Source: Pirellulales bacterium
GTDB lineage: Bacteria > Planctomycetota > Planctomycetia > Pirellulales > Lacipirellulaceae
Assembly (NCBI GenBank): GCA_022841705.1
Contig: JALHQZ010000003.1
Coordinates: forward strand, 248,001 to 312,000
Direction: 5' to 3'
Length of the DNA: 64,000 nucleotides
The position numbers and the translations under genes were made by a program. Positions within the stretch are counted from its first letter, which is position 1; each line of letters opens with the position of its first letter. Below, one piece after another: positions 1-7,079 of the stretch. Below the pieces are notes generated by a model that searched no databases, was not told where the DNA came from, and saw only the letters and a program-made list of their open reading frames with translations.

Positions 1-38
1 ATTTTAATGGCGAAGCGAAGGGGACGCAGACGCTATGA
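1..38 (+). CDS. 3' end of an upstream gene, probably an ECF sigma factor (partial)
   Basis: An open frame enters from the left edge and ends at the TGA at 36-38, giving a tail that reads FNGEAKGTQTL. Its stop overlaps the ATG of the next gene in an ATGA arrangement, the same coupling seen between the sigma factor and its partner at 33605-33608. Because the next gene begins with an anti-sigma-like domain, the upstream gene is inferred to be its sigma factor. The visible residues alone do not identify it. Confidence 0.35.
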   Translation, partial: FNGEAKGTQTL

Positions 39-1690
39 CGCCCTCAAGTTCCAATCTCGACGACTCGCTCCGCGAAGAGCTAGTGGCGTACTTGGATGGC
101 GAATTGCCACCGGCGGAGAGTGAGGCAATCGAGCGCCGCATCGCCAGCGACCCCGCTGCCCGGCGCGAACTCGAAGGGTTCGACCGGGTGTGGAACGCGC
201 TCGATGAGTTGCCCCGGCAACAGGTGGACGAGACGTTCACTAAATCAACCATCGAAATGACCGCCCTGGCCGCGGAGCGCGAAGCGGCGGCGCTGACCGC
301 TGCGCTCCCCATCGCCAAGCGGCGGCGGAGTTATGCGGTGGCCATGGGGTGCACTCTCGCCGCCGCGGTTGCGTTTCTTGGCGCGTGGGGCGCGGCTGCC
401 CGCCCCAACCGCGAACTGGTTAGCAATCTGCCGGTGATCGAGCACTTCGACGAACTGCGGGCGATCAAGGACTTCGATTTCCTCTCCACCTTGCACACGC
501 AAGTCGGCCAGGAACTTACGGTCGACAACGCCGAACTCGAAACGCAAGTCGCCGACTGGGATCAAACTTCCCAGGCAAGTTACTCGCAGCGCGTTGAACG
601 TGTTCAGCAACTTTCGCCCGATCAACAAGCGGTGCTCGCCTCGCAAGCCAGCCGCTTTGCCGCGCTCCCGCCGGAACAGCGCACCCAACTGGCGGAACTC
701 GACCGCACAATCGCCGCCGATCCCAAGGCGAACGAATTGCGGTCCACGGTGCTGGGCTACCACGACTGGCTGAATCAGCCGAACTTCTCGCCGGCCGACC
801 GCGCGACGATCGGCAGGACCGAAGTGAATCAAATCGTCCGTCAGATCGAGCGCGATCAAAACAACGACCGCTGGCGACTTTCCGCCGAAGAGCAGGAGAA
901 ACTGCGCGAGGTGTTCGCAGCGCTGAAAGGTTCACCGGAACTCACCCGTACGCCGCGAGAGTTGGGTGACAAGTTCGCCGAATTGCGGGCAATGGCCGAA
1001 CGCAACGCCGAACGCGGCACTCGTCGCTTCGAGGGGCCCGATCAGCGCGGGGAACTTCAAGCTGCAGTCGACAAAAGTCCGACGCTGCAACTAATGATCG
1101 TTTCACGCATCGCAACTTCAAACGAGGTTCCACCTTTCTTCGGTCGCTCGCAGATTGAAGCTCTGCGCCAGCAAGCTCAGCAGGATTGGAACTCGATTGA
1201 AACCAAACTGCTCTCCGCACTGACTGCCGAACGTGCGGCCCGATTGCGTGAGCGAATGTCGGCTGAAGACCGCGCCCGGTTGCTGGTGTTCGCCACGTCG
1301 CAAGCCGTGCAGCAAAGTCAGCCACGGGACTTCGCCGATTTCATCGCCGACAGCGATCGCGTTTCCGATCAGCAATTGCAAGAGTATTTGGCCTTACCGC
1401 GCGACCAAATGCTCGCCGAACTGCGGCAAGACTTTAGTTCGGCCGACTTGCGGAACGACGACTTCGGGAGGTTTTTGCGCGGAATGGGCCGGGGGCGAAG
1501 TGGACCGTTCGGAGGACGCGGGTGGTTTGGTGGGCCGGGCGATCGCGGTCCGCGCGATCGTGGGCCGGAGAATGTCCAACCGCGCGACGGCCCACCGCGT
1601 AACGGCCCACCGCCAGATCGCCAGTTCGGTGGGCCGGGGTTTGACGGCCCCGGTGGACCGCCACCGCCGCCGGGGAAAGAGCCGTTGTAG
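35..1690 (+). CDS. Anti-sigma-factor-like membrane protein with Gly/Pro-rich tail
   Basis: A 551-residue protein. Residues about 8-60 (ELVAYLDGELPPAESEAIE) resemble the cytoplasmic anti-sigma domain that planctomycetes place next to ECF sigma factors, without the classic zinc-binding HxxxCxxC. One membrane segment follows at about 97-118, then a long charged, helical extracytoplasmic region rich in Gln, Arg and Glu. The last about 65 residues are almost only Gly, Pro, Arg and Asp. The ATG overlaps the stop of the preceding gene, which suggests translational coupling to a sigma factor lying off the window. It would hold that sigma factor at the membrane until an envelope signal arrives. The role is inferred; the domain order is visible. 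Confidence 0.75.
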   Translation: MTPSSSNLDDSLREELVAYLDGELPPAESEAIERRIASDPAARRELEGFDRVWNALDELPRQQVDETFTKSTIEMTALAAEREAAALTAALPIAKRRRSYAVAMGCTLAAAVAFLGAWGAAARPNRELVSNLPVIEHFDELRAIKDFDFLSTLHTQVGQELTVDNAELETQVADWDQTSQASYSQRVERVQQLSPDQQAVLASQASRFAALPPEQRTQLAELDRTIAADPKANELRSTVLGYHDWLNQPNFSPADRATIGRTEVNQIVRQIERDQNNDRWRLSAEEQEKLREVFAALKGSPELTRTPRELGDKFAELRAMAERNAERGTRRFEGPDQRGELQAAVDKSPTLQLMIVSRIATSNEVPPFFGRSQIEALRQQAQQDWNSIETKLLSALTAERAARLRERMSAEDRARLLVFATSQAVQQSQPRDFADFIADSDRVSDQQLQEYLALPRDQMLAELRQDFSSADLRNDDFGRFLRGMGRGRSGPFGGRGWFGGPGDRGPRDRGPENVQPRDGPPRNGPPPDRQFGGPGFDGPGGPPPPPGKEPL

Positions 1691-1700
1691 TGCGCAAGCG

Positions 1701-2867
1701 TTACGCCGCGCGGCGCTGAACATCCGTAGCGCGCGTCGAACCCAGCAAGCGGTCGGCGAAATCGACTTCAGGCGTGAGGCTGTGCCGCGCGCGAATCGTG
1801 CGGGCAGCGTGCGCGCCCAACGCCTGCCACTCGTGCCGGCGGAGCCATGCGCGCTCGAGCGCCGCATCGAACAATTCCACCGTCGGCGCCGGTGCGATGA
1901 ACCCGCCGCGGCCCTCTTCCACCAGTTCCGCCGCTCGGCCGACATCGGTGGCGATCGCCATCCGGCCGCAGAGCAGGGCTTCAATCAGCGCTAATGGATT
2001 TCCTTCATATCGCGACGGCAAGACCAAGCCATGATGCTGCGCCCACACGGATTCAACATCGCTCACAAATCCGCCCAGCTTCACTTGGCGCTCCAAGGCG
2101 TGTGTCGTGATCGTTTCGCGAAGCACCCGTTCGCTACCACCGTCGGCGCCGTAGAGGGTGACCTCCAGCGGCCGCGCGCGCCACTTTGGCAGTCGCAGCA
2201 CCTGCAGCAACAGGTCTTGGCCTTTCGAGAGGCAGTTCAATCGTCCCACGCTCGCCAGTCGCCAGGGATTCGTCGGCGTGTCGTCTACGGGCCGCCATGT
2301 GGGCGCCGCCGTGGCGCTCACGCTGAAGGGATTGTCGACAATCTCGGCTCGCGACAGATCAATCGCCAAATTGTCTTCCACAGTTCGGCGGTTCTGATCG
2401 GAAACGAAGTAAATTCGCTCGGCACAGAGGTACGCGGCGCGCATCGCATCGAGGTCCCGCGCTTCCACCCAGTGGCACGGCCCCGCCGATTGCAGCAAAA
2501 TGCCGTACGGAATACCCAAGTGCCGACAGGCGCTAGTGATGCCGAGGCCATCGATGTGATAGCCCGCCGAGATCAGCAGAAAATCGGGCCGCGTGCGCTT
2601 GAGCCACCCCGCAAACGGCCGATGCGTGTAACCGACTCGGCTCAGCAGGGCCCGCGCTTTGTGGCCAATGGTAATCCGCGAATGCCGGTGGAGCTCGGCG
2701 CCGCGATTGACGAGCGATTGAAGCTGTTCCACCACCCGCTTCTTACGCGGATGGCAAATGGCAACCCGCTCCCCGCGCGCTAATAGCTCCCCCGCCGTGC
2801 GGCTCCACAGCTCTTCGCTGCCGCCCCACGCTGCGCCACGCATCGTTGAGTAAAAGCCGAAGGTCAA
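1701..2867 (-). CDS. GT4-type glycosyltransferase
   Basis: A 388-residue GT-B fold enzyme. The N-terminus has the first strand and glycine loop (TFGFYSTMRGAAWGGSEE), and the C-terminal half has VGRLNCLSKGQDLL and the donor-binding LPSRYEGNPLALIEALLCG with the conserved Glu pair typical of family GT4. It probably transfers a nucleotide-activated sugar to a surface glycan or lipid at the cytoplasmic face of the membrane. The only start that keeps the first strand is a TTG at 2867, with no clear ribosome-binding site, and a heptamer repeat tract lies just upstream. Its 3' end faces the preceding plus-strand gene with a 10-bp gap. Acceptor and donor cannot be told from sequence. Confidence 0.85.
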   Translation of the reverse strand: MTFGFYSTMRGAAWGGSEELWSRTAGELLARGERVAICHPRKKRVVEQLQSLVNRGAELHRHSRITIGHKARALLSRVGYTHRPFAGWLKRTRPDFLLISAGYHIDGLGITSACRHLGIPYGILLQSAGPCHWVEARDLDAMRAAYLCAERIYFVSDQNRRTVEDNLAIDLSRAEIVDNPFSVSATAAPTWRPVDDTPTNPWRLASVGRLNCLSKGQDLLLQVLRLPKWRARPLEVTLYGADGGSERVLRETITTHALERQVKLGGFVSDVESVWAQHHGLVLPSRYEGNPLALIEALLCGRMAIATDVGRAAELVEEGRGGFIAPAPTVELFDAALERAWLRRHEWQALGAHAARTIRARHSLTPEVDFADRLLGSTRATDVQRRAA

Positions 2868-2871
2868 GTGA

Positions 2872-2931
2872 GGGGCTAGGGGCTAGAGGTTAGAGGTTAG
2901 GGGTTAGGGGTTAGGGGTTAGGGGTTAGGGA
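2872..2931. repeat. Heptanucleotide tandem repeat (GGTTAGG), about 8 units
   Basis: Read on the minus strand, the tract has five perfect CCTAACC units followed by TCTAACC, TCTAGCC and CCTAGCC. It lies in the gap between parA-like (2966-3799) and the glycosyltransferase (start 2867), both minus strand. The plus strand has repeated GGGG runs separated by TTA, which could fold as a G-quadruplex. Every unit contains a stop in one frame, so the tract is not coding. Confidence 0.9.
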
Positions 2932-2965
2932 TGCTGACAAGTCATAATCGATCACTGATCGCTCC

Positions 2966-3799
2966 CTACGCCGCCACAAGTTCACGCGAAACGCCCGCAT
3001 CCACTCCCGCCCCATACACCGCCAACACTTCGTCCGCGAGCCGGCGGTAATCCTCGGCGCCGTTGCAGCGCCCGTCGTAGCGAAAAATCGATTGGCCGAA
3101 GCTCGGCGCCTCGGCAAGCCGAATATTGCGGCGAATGCGCTGCTCGAAGAGCTGCGCGGTTCTGCCGATCCCGCCCTGCTCGCGCAGCTTGGCGATGTAC
3201 TCGGCCACGTCGGCCGAAATTTCCGCCGACAGTTTGGCGGAGGATTCGTACATGCACAGCACCACCCCGGCCAGCCGAAGTTGGTTGTTCAGTCGACTCT
3301 GCACGATGCCGACCGTCTTCATTAGTTTGCTGAGCCCGTGCAGAGCGAGGAAATGCGGCTGCAGCGGCAGCATGACATCGCGCACCGCCGACAGGGCGTT
3401 GATCGTCAGCACCCCCAACGACGGCGGGCAATCGACCAGCACGAAATCGAATGACTCGGCGTCCGCTTGCAGCTTGTCGCGCAGAATTAACTCGCGCCCC
3501 ACCACGCCAGCGAGTTCCACCTCCGCTGCCGCGAGATCGAGATTCGCCGGCGCCAGGCGCACCCCTTCCTCGGTGTCGCGCCACACCTCGCTGAGACTCA
3601 CATCGCTGGTGAGCAGTTCATAAGTCGTCGGCGCCGCCCGCTGCACATCGGCCCCTAAGTGGAGCGAAGCGTGCGACTGGGGATCAAGATCGATCACTCC
3701 CACCCGCTGCCCGGCCCGCGCGAGCGCGACGGCGAGGTTCACCGTGGTCGTGGTTTTCCCCACGCCCCCTTTTTGATTGATGACCGCAATCGTGTGCAT
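2966..3799 (-). CDS. ParA/Soj-family ATPase
   Basis: A 277-residue deviant Walker-A ATPase. The N-terminus has INQKGGVGKTTTTVNLA (deviant Walker A), then DLDPQSHASLHLG, and the Walker B-like segment VLVDCPPSLGVLTINAL at about residues 105-120. ParA proteins dimerise on ATP, bind DNA non-specifically and move chromosomes, plasmids or protein clusters. No parB lies next to it here, so it is either an orphan positioning ATPase or acts with a distant partner. The ATG at 3799 was preferred over an ATG 60 bp upstream because GGGGGCG sits about 7 bp before it and the protein then begins at the first strand (MHTIAVINQKGG). It borders the repeat-flanked locus at 3955-5364. Confidence 0.85.
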   Translation of the reverse strand: MHTIAVINQKGGVGKTTTTVNLAVALARAGQRVGVIDLDPQSHASLHLGADVQRAAPTTYELLTSDVSLSEVWRDTEEGVRLAPANLDLAAAEVELAGVVGRELILRDKLQADAESFDFVLVDCPPSLGVLTINALSAVRDVMLPLQPHFLALHGLSKLMKTVGIVQSRLNNQLRLAGVVLCMYESSAKLSAEISADVAEYIAKLREQGGIGRTAQLFEQRIRRNIRLAEAPSFGQSIFRYDGRCNGAEDYRRLADEVLAVYGAGVDAGVSRELVAA

Positions 3800-4000
3800 C
3801 GTTCGCCCCCGTGTGTTCGCTTCGATCTCGACGGCTTCGCTCGCCGAGAGGTGGGGCAATTTAGTGAAACGCCGGGGCGGCGGCCAGAGCGATTGCGTAA
3901 AGTGCTAGCATGGCCGCGTGGGAGGGCGACCCTCCGCGGAGCCCGTGAAGTGAGAGGCCTCAACTCTAACATGGGGGCCATCCTCAGCATCTTCGGGGTG

Positions 4001-4148
4001 AAACGGCGAGTGTTGTTGCGTCCACCCGGAAGCAATGGATCCCGGCAGCGGGCGGCCGGTCCGATACTTGGGGCTCCGTTGCTCCGATACTCAGTAAACC
4101 GTTCGGGGCGCCAATCGCTAGGGTTCCCGGAGCGGTAGCCCCTCATCC
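4001..4148. repeat. Dispersed repeat A, copy 1
   Basis: A 148-bp segment that matches 50502-50649 with about 10 mismatches and no gaps (about 93%). Weaker similarity continues outward on both sides, from about 3955 and to about 4195. It lies at the low-coordinate end of the first cargo locus, downstream of the minus-strand cargo genes. It contains a short internal direct repeat (TCCGATACT, at 4060 and 4085). No convincing protein is encoded across it. Confidence 0.95.
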
Positions 4149-4197
4149 TCATCCTACAAAGGGCAAGACCTCCTGGGTCAATAAACGTTCGAGCTAA

Positions 4198-4826
4198 CCC
4201 CGACCGCGGAGGCGGGTTTTGATTTCAGTTGAAGGGCAAGGGTGGCTCCCGTTCACTACTTCGTTATCCGCCGGCCCGCAGCTGACGTAAGTGCTCGTCG
4301 ATGACATGCGGGTGGTGGAGTATCGCGACCCAGTCTGAAATACCGAACAGTTTGATCGAACCGTCCGGTCGATCCATCGGCTGGGCGGCCGAAAAGAGCA
4401 GGCGATCACCGGTAGCGAAACCGAACAGAAATGCTTGCGGGTAAATGGCGTGGTCGAATTCTGACCACAATACTTCAGAGGCGGTAATTCGTTTTTCAGC
4501 TAGGACGCGCCACGGGCTATGCTGCATGCGTGAGAAGACGCGGCCTTCCGGTTCGAAGTCGACCGCCTCGCACCACGTCAACATCAAACCGTGCTGAACG
4601 AAAGTGCCGTCCCACGCGACATAAGCCACCGTTTGGTCATCGAAATGAAGCGAAACGCCGAAATCGCAGAAGTCGCCGATCTCTGGATGGATGTCATGTA
4701 CGGCGAGACCATCATGATCGATCTGGTGGTAGCCAACCGACCCGATCGACCTTCCAACGCAGTCGGCAAGTCGTCGGTTCAATTCGGTCGGAGTCACGGC
4801 ATTTCCTCAAGCGTCGCGGGGCATAA
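4198..4826 (-). mobile_element. Cassette-like unit 2 (locus 1)
   Basis: Proposed cassette, read on the minus strand, from the G|TT of GTTATGC (4821-4827) to the G of GTTAGCT (4192-4198). It carries one gene, 4264-4797. The gene's TAA stop lies inside GGCGGATAAC, which would be the R''-like inverse core site. Nine bases, GTAGTGAAC, follow this site (4251-4259) and also follow the equivalent site of unit 1 (4890-4898). The boundaries are inferred from integron rules and are not proven. The pairing between unit start (GTTATGC) and unit end (GGATAAC) has one mismatch. Confidence 0.4.
4264..4797 (-). CDS. Hypothetical protein (cassette cargo)
   Basis: A 177-residue soluble protein with no signal peptide or membrane segment, starting at a GTG (4797) that follows GAGG by a few bases. 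It is acidic and rich in aromatic residues, with no motif I recognise. Size, composition and position beside other small orphan genes resemble immunity or modulator proteins of polymorphic toxin systems and integron cassettes, but no family can be named. The last codons are GGC GGA TAA, shared with the unrelated gene ending at 50767, so the stop codon belongs to a conserved border sequence. Confidence 0.6.
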   Translation of the reverse strand: MTPTELNRRLADCVGRSIGSVGYHQIDHDGLAVHDIHPEIGDFCDFGVSLHFDDQTVAYVAWDGTFVQHGLMLTWCEAVDFEPEGRVFSRMQHSPWRVLAEKRITASEVLWSEFDHAIYPQAFLFGFATGDRLLFSAAQPMDRPDGSIKLFGISDWVAILHHPHVIDEHLRQLRAGG

Positions 4827-5246
4827 CGACCCAAGAACAGCGACCCGGCTCACGGGAAGCAATAATTGCAAACCACAAGGCCATGCCGAGTTCACTACCG
4901 CGCATGGTTAGGCCACATTCCTGTCTCTCTACCAATCTTCACAATCGATGCCTCTCTGTGTCAGGACACGTTTCCAATCCTCGTCGGCTAACTCCGCCGA
5001 AACCAGTGTATCGCGCCAGTCGCGACAAGCTCCCTCCAACTCAGATTCGAAACGCTTGATGTCGCCCTTCGACAACCAAATGACTGCGACATGAACACGC
5101 GGCGGCGGAGCGGAACCTCCCAACGGCAACTCTCGCTCCGCCAGTCTCGACCGAACGTATTCAATGTGCTCGGGCGAAAAAATTCGCTCAATCTCTCGTT
5201 GAACCGATGGTGTGAGCGTGTAAGCCATAATGCGTGATGGGCCTAA
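4827..5246 (-). mobile_element. Cassette-like unit 1 (locus 1)
   Basis: Proposed cassette, read on the minus strand, from the G|TT in AACAAGTTAGGCC (end of repeat B) to the G of GTTATGC at 4821-4827. Its start GTTAGGCC is the exact reverse complement of the GGCCTAAC at 4907-4914, shortly after its gene's stop codon. This is the relation expected between the first bases of an integron cassette and the R'' box of its own attC. The 93 bp from 4821 to 4913 would be the recombination site and contain a GCAAT-A-ATTGC hairpin. No recombination evidence is available. Confidence 0.45.
4929..5228 (-). CDS. Small hypothetical protein (cassette cargo)
   Basis: A 99-residue soluble protein, MAYTLTPSVQREIERIF at the N-terminus, ending in RGIDCEDW. 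The ATG at 5228 was chosen over an in-frame ATG at 5285, because the longer version would be translated from repeat B and gains only LLKKFPSNNKLG, which is non-protein-like and not specific to this gene. A perfect GTTAGGC core-like site ends about 13 bp before the chosen start. No known motif was recognised; the C-terminal half is amphipathic and helical. It is likely a small accessory or immunity-type cargo gene. Confidence 0.6.
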   Translation of the reverse strand: MAYTLTPSVQREIERIFSPEHIEYVRSRLAERELPLGGSAPPPRVHVAVIWLSKGDIKRFESELEGACRDWRDTLVSAELADEDWKRVLTQRGIDCEDW

Positions 5247-5364
5247 CTTGTTATTAGACGGAAACTTCTTCAGTAAGACCTTCATATTGAAGGACGCCTT
5301 CGGTATGAAGTTTACCTATGTTAGCGTTTGGCCTCAGCCTGCTTCAAGCATCGGCCCCTGTCGT
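5245..5364. repeat. Dispersed repeat B, copy 1, with conserved hairpin
   Basis: 120 bp that match 51206-51325 with 8 substitutions and no gaps (about 93%). Positions 5280-5310 form a hairpin with outer arm CTTCATA/TATGAAG, inner arm GAAGG/CCTTC and a 3-base loop; GTAAG/TTTAC extends it outward. In the second copy the outer arm is CTGCATA/TATGCAG, a compensatory pair change. Similarity between the copies ends exactly at AACAAGTT on the minus strand, next to the first cargo gene. Confidence 0.95.
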
Positions 5365-6061
5365 TGGAGCGGACAGATAGAACGACAGTTCCGAAGCACC
5401 CCAGGTCGAACCACGCGGGGCGAGCTCCCGTCAGACGTTGCAGCCTAACCATGGCACTAACGACGGGGGGAAGGTGCGGCAGCGTGACATCGACAATCGC
5501 GTCGCTGACCGGCATGACGGGGTCAGTTTCACGAGCTTCGCTTTTTCCGCGGCGGAGCCCCGGGATCATCTGCAAGGTTTGGACAACCTGGGCGGGAATC
5601 TTTCCCTCAGCGACCCCCCAGCGAAAGAAGCGTGTGATCGCAGCCATTTCATCATTAACGTACGGCCGACTTTGCCCCGCTTGAATGAACTTTTCGCGGA
5701 CCGCTTTGAACTCCTGGACGCCGAACTCAGCCGCGGCAGTGTCGCCGTATATCGCGTTGAGCGTGCGGAGAATAATGATGATTTTCGCGGTCGTCGACTT
5801 GGGGCCCGTCCCGTAGTGGTTCTGACAGTGCTTGATGTAATCGACGAGGCGTTCGGCGATAGAAAGCGTACTTTCCGGGGTCCCAAAGTTGTTGGTGCGG
5901 CCAGCGGCGACCCACTCCATCACCAACCGGTCGTACTGCTGCTTGCTGACCTCCGTGCCGTGGGGGCCGAGATAGAAGTCGCGGGCGCCGATGGTGACAA
6001 CGGCTTGGCCGCTGGCGCGATGCTTACGATAAGAAGGGAACAATTTCGCTGGTCGGGCCAC
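5321..6061 (-). pseudogene. Truncated planctomycete tyrosine recombinase (integrase)
   Basis: The first about 215 residues are the N-terminal arm and SAM-like core-binding domain of a tyrosine recombinase (MARPAKLFPSYRKHRASGQA, then GARDFYLGPHGTEVSKQQYD). The match breaks at LTGARP, near 5417, where intact members continue into the catalytic domain. All catalytic residues (Arg, His-x-x-Arg, Tyr) are absent, and the last about 30 codons run into repeat B, ending CLKQAEAKR. The protein cannot recombine DNA by itself. It starts 124 bp from the 3' end of tRNA-Val in the usual orientation of an integrase beside its attachment site, which marks the region as an island remnant. It is not an integron-type IntI. 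Confidence 0.8.
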
Positions 6062-6085
6062 GGTGCGGATTCTCCAAACGAGCCA

Positions 6086-6113
6086 GAGTTATCCGGTAAT
6101 TACCGGATAACTC
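6086..6113. promoter_or_regulatory. 28-bp perfect palindrome upstream of the integrase
   Basis: GAGTTATCCGGTAA is followed directly by its exact reverse complement. The centre lies about 38 bp upstream of the integrase ATG at 6061 and 73 bp from tRNA-Val. It could be an operator for a dimeric regulator, or a recombinase-related site. Each arm contains GTTATCCG, which also forms the border of the cargo genes at 4263 and 50766, but an 8-mer match alone can arise by chance. Confidence 0.6.
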
Positions 6114-6185
6114 GGATGGAAAATGCCGCACTGCTGAACACCAGCAGGTAACGTAAGTCGCGATTCGGCAACGAGTTAGATTCAA

Positions 6186-6259
6186 TGGGCGGCACAGGAC
6201 TCGAACCTGTGACCTCTACGGTGTGAACGTAGCGCTCTAACCAACTGAGCTAGCCGCCC
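6186..6259 (-). tRNA. tRNA-Val(CAC)
   Basis: The minus strand folds as a full cloverleaf. The acceptor arm is GGGCGGC/GCCGCCC, the D arm GCTCAGTTGGTTAGAGC, and the anticodon arm CTACG-TTCACAC-CGTAG gives anticodon CAC. The T arm is ACAGG-TTCGAGT-CCTGT and the discriminator base is A. CCA is not encoded. Its 3' end faces the truncated integrase, the common arrangement for an element inserted at a tRNA gene. Confidence 0.95.
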
Positions 6260-6444
6260 GCGAATCGTGGATTCTACCGTTGGTTGGACCCACTTTGCAG
6301 GGGGTCGGTTCGGTAAATTGGGCTCTCAGAGGGCATTTGGACGAGGCATAGCAGGAAAAACTCTGTTCAATCCGCCTCGCGGCAGTGACAATGGGGGAAA
6401 ATGTCGGCCTAGTGCTGTGGAAGCTGTTTTTGCTCCTTGTCGCC

Positions 6445-7074
6445 ATGAACTCTGCACCCTCGATCGCCGCCGGACTGTTGACCAGCGCCCAGCAGGGGTC
6501 ACTTTCTTCGTTGGGCCGGTTGATGGGGCTTTACGGCAGCTATTTGAAGTTGGTGGTCGCTTCGCAATTGGATGATCGACTTCGGCAACGCGTGAGCGCT
6601 TCGGATGTCGTCCAAGAGACCTTCTTCGAAGCGCATCGCGATTTTGAGAGTTTCCGCGGCGCTTGCCCACAGGAATTCTTGGCGTGGCTGCGGCGGATTT
6701 TGGTGAATAACCTGCTCCGAGCGGTGGAGCAGCACGTCACGGCAGCCAAGCGGGATGTGCGCCGCGAGGTGTCGCTTGACCGGTTGCAGTTGGGGGTTGA
6801 GCAATCAACCTATCGCCTGGCGGCTTTGGCGCCGAATCTGGGAGAGACCCCGAGCGCAGCCTTCGAGCGGCGCGAGCATGAAGCGGTGCTAGCGGAAGCG
6901 CTCGCCGATCTTCCGGACGAGTACCAGCAAGTTCTGCGGCTTCGGCATTTGGAAGGCTTGCCTTTTGCCGATGTCGCCCAAAAGATGGACCGGAGCCCCG
7001 GCGCGGTGCGAATGTTGTGGCTCCGCAGCATCCGTCGCTTGCGGGAAGAATTTGCCGCGCGGGGGATCGAGTAA
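6445..7074 (+). CDS. ECF-type sigma-70 factor
   Basis: A 209-residue sigma factor with region 2 (SASDVVQETFFEAHRDFESFRG) and region 4 (LPDEYQQVLRLRHLEGLPFADVAQKMDRSPGAV in pieces). It directs RNA polymerase to specific promoters. The ATG at 6445 gives the usual family length; an in-frame ATG at 6385 would add a hydrophobic stretch that sigma factors do not have. It sits 5 bp before a Ser/Thr kinase gene, and planctomycetes often couple such sigma factors to a kinase in place of an anti-sigma factor. The kinase may control its activity by phosphorylation, which is inferred from neighbourhood only. Confidence 0.9.
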   Translation: MNSAPSIAAGLLTSAQQGSLSSLGRLMGLYGSYLKLVVASQLDDRLRQRVSASDVVQETFFEAHRDFESFRGACPQEFLAWLRRILVNNLLRAVEQHVTAAKRDVRREVSLDRLQLGVEQSTYRLAALAPNLGETPSAAFERREHEAVLAEALADLPDEYQQVLRLRHLEGLPFADVAQKMDRSPGAVRMLWLRSIRRLREEFAARGIE

Positions 7075-7079
7075 GTCCC

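Noticed and set aside
2872..2931. CRISPR array or telomere at the heptamer tract
   Set aside because: Units are 7 bp without spacers, and only eight occur; no cas genes are nearby. It is a tandem repeat, not a CRISPR or telomere.
5321..6061. Reading the integrase as an integron IntI
   Set aside because: The visible N-terminal sequence is of the planctomycete tyrosine recombinase type, and the part that would carry the IntI-specific insert is missing.
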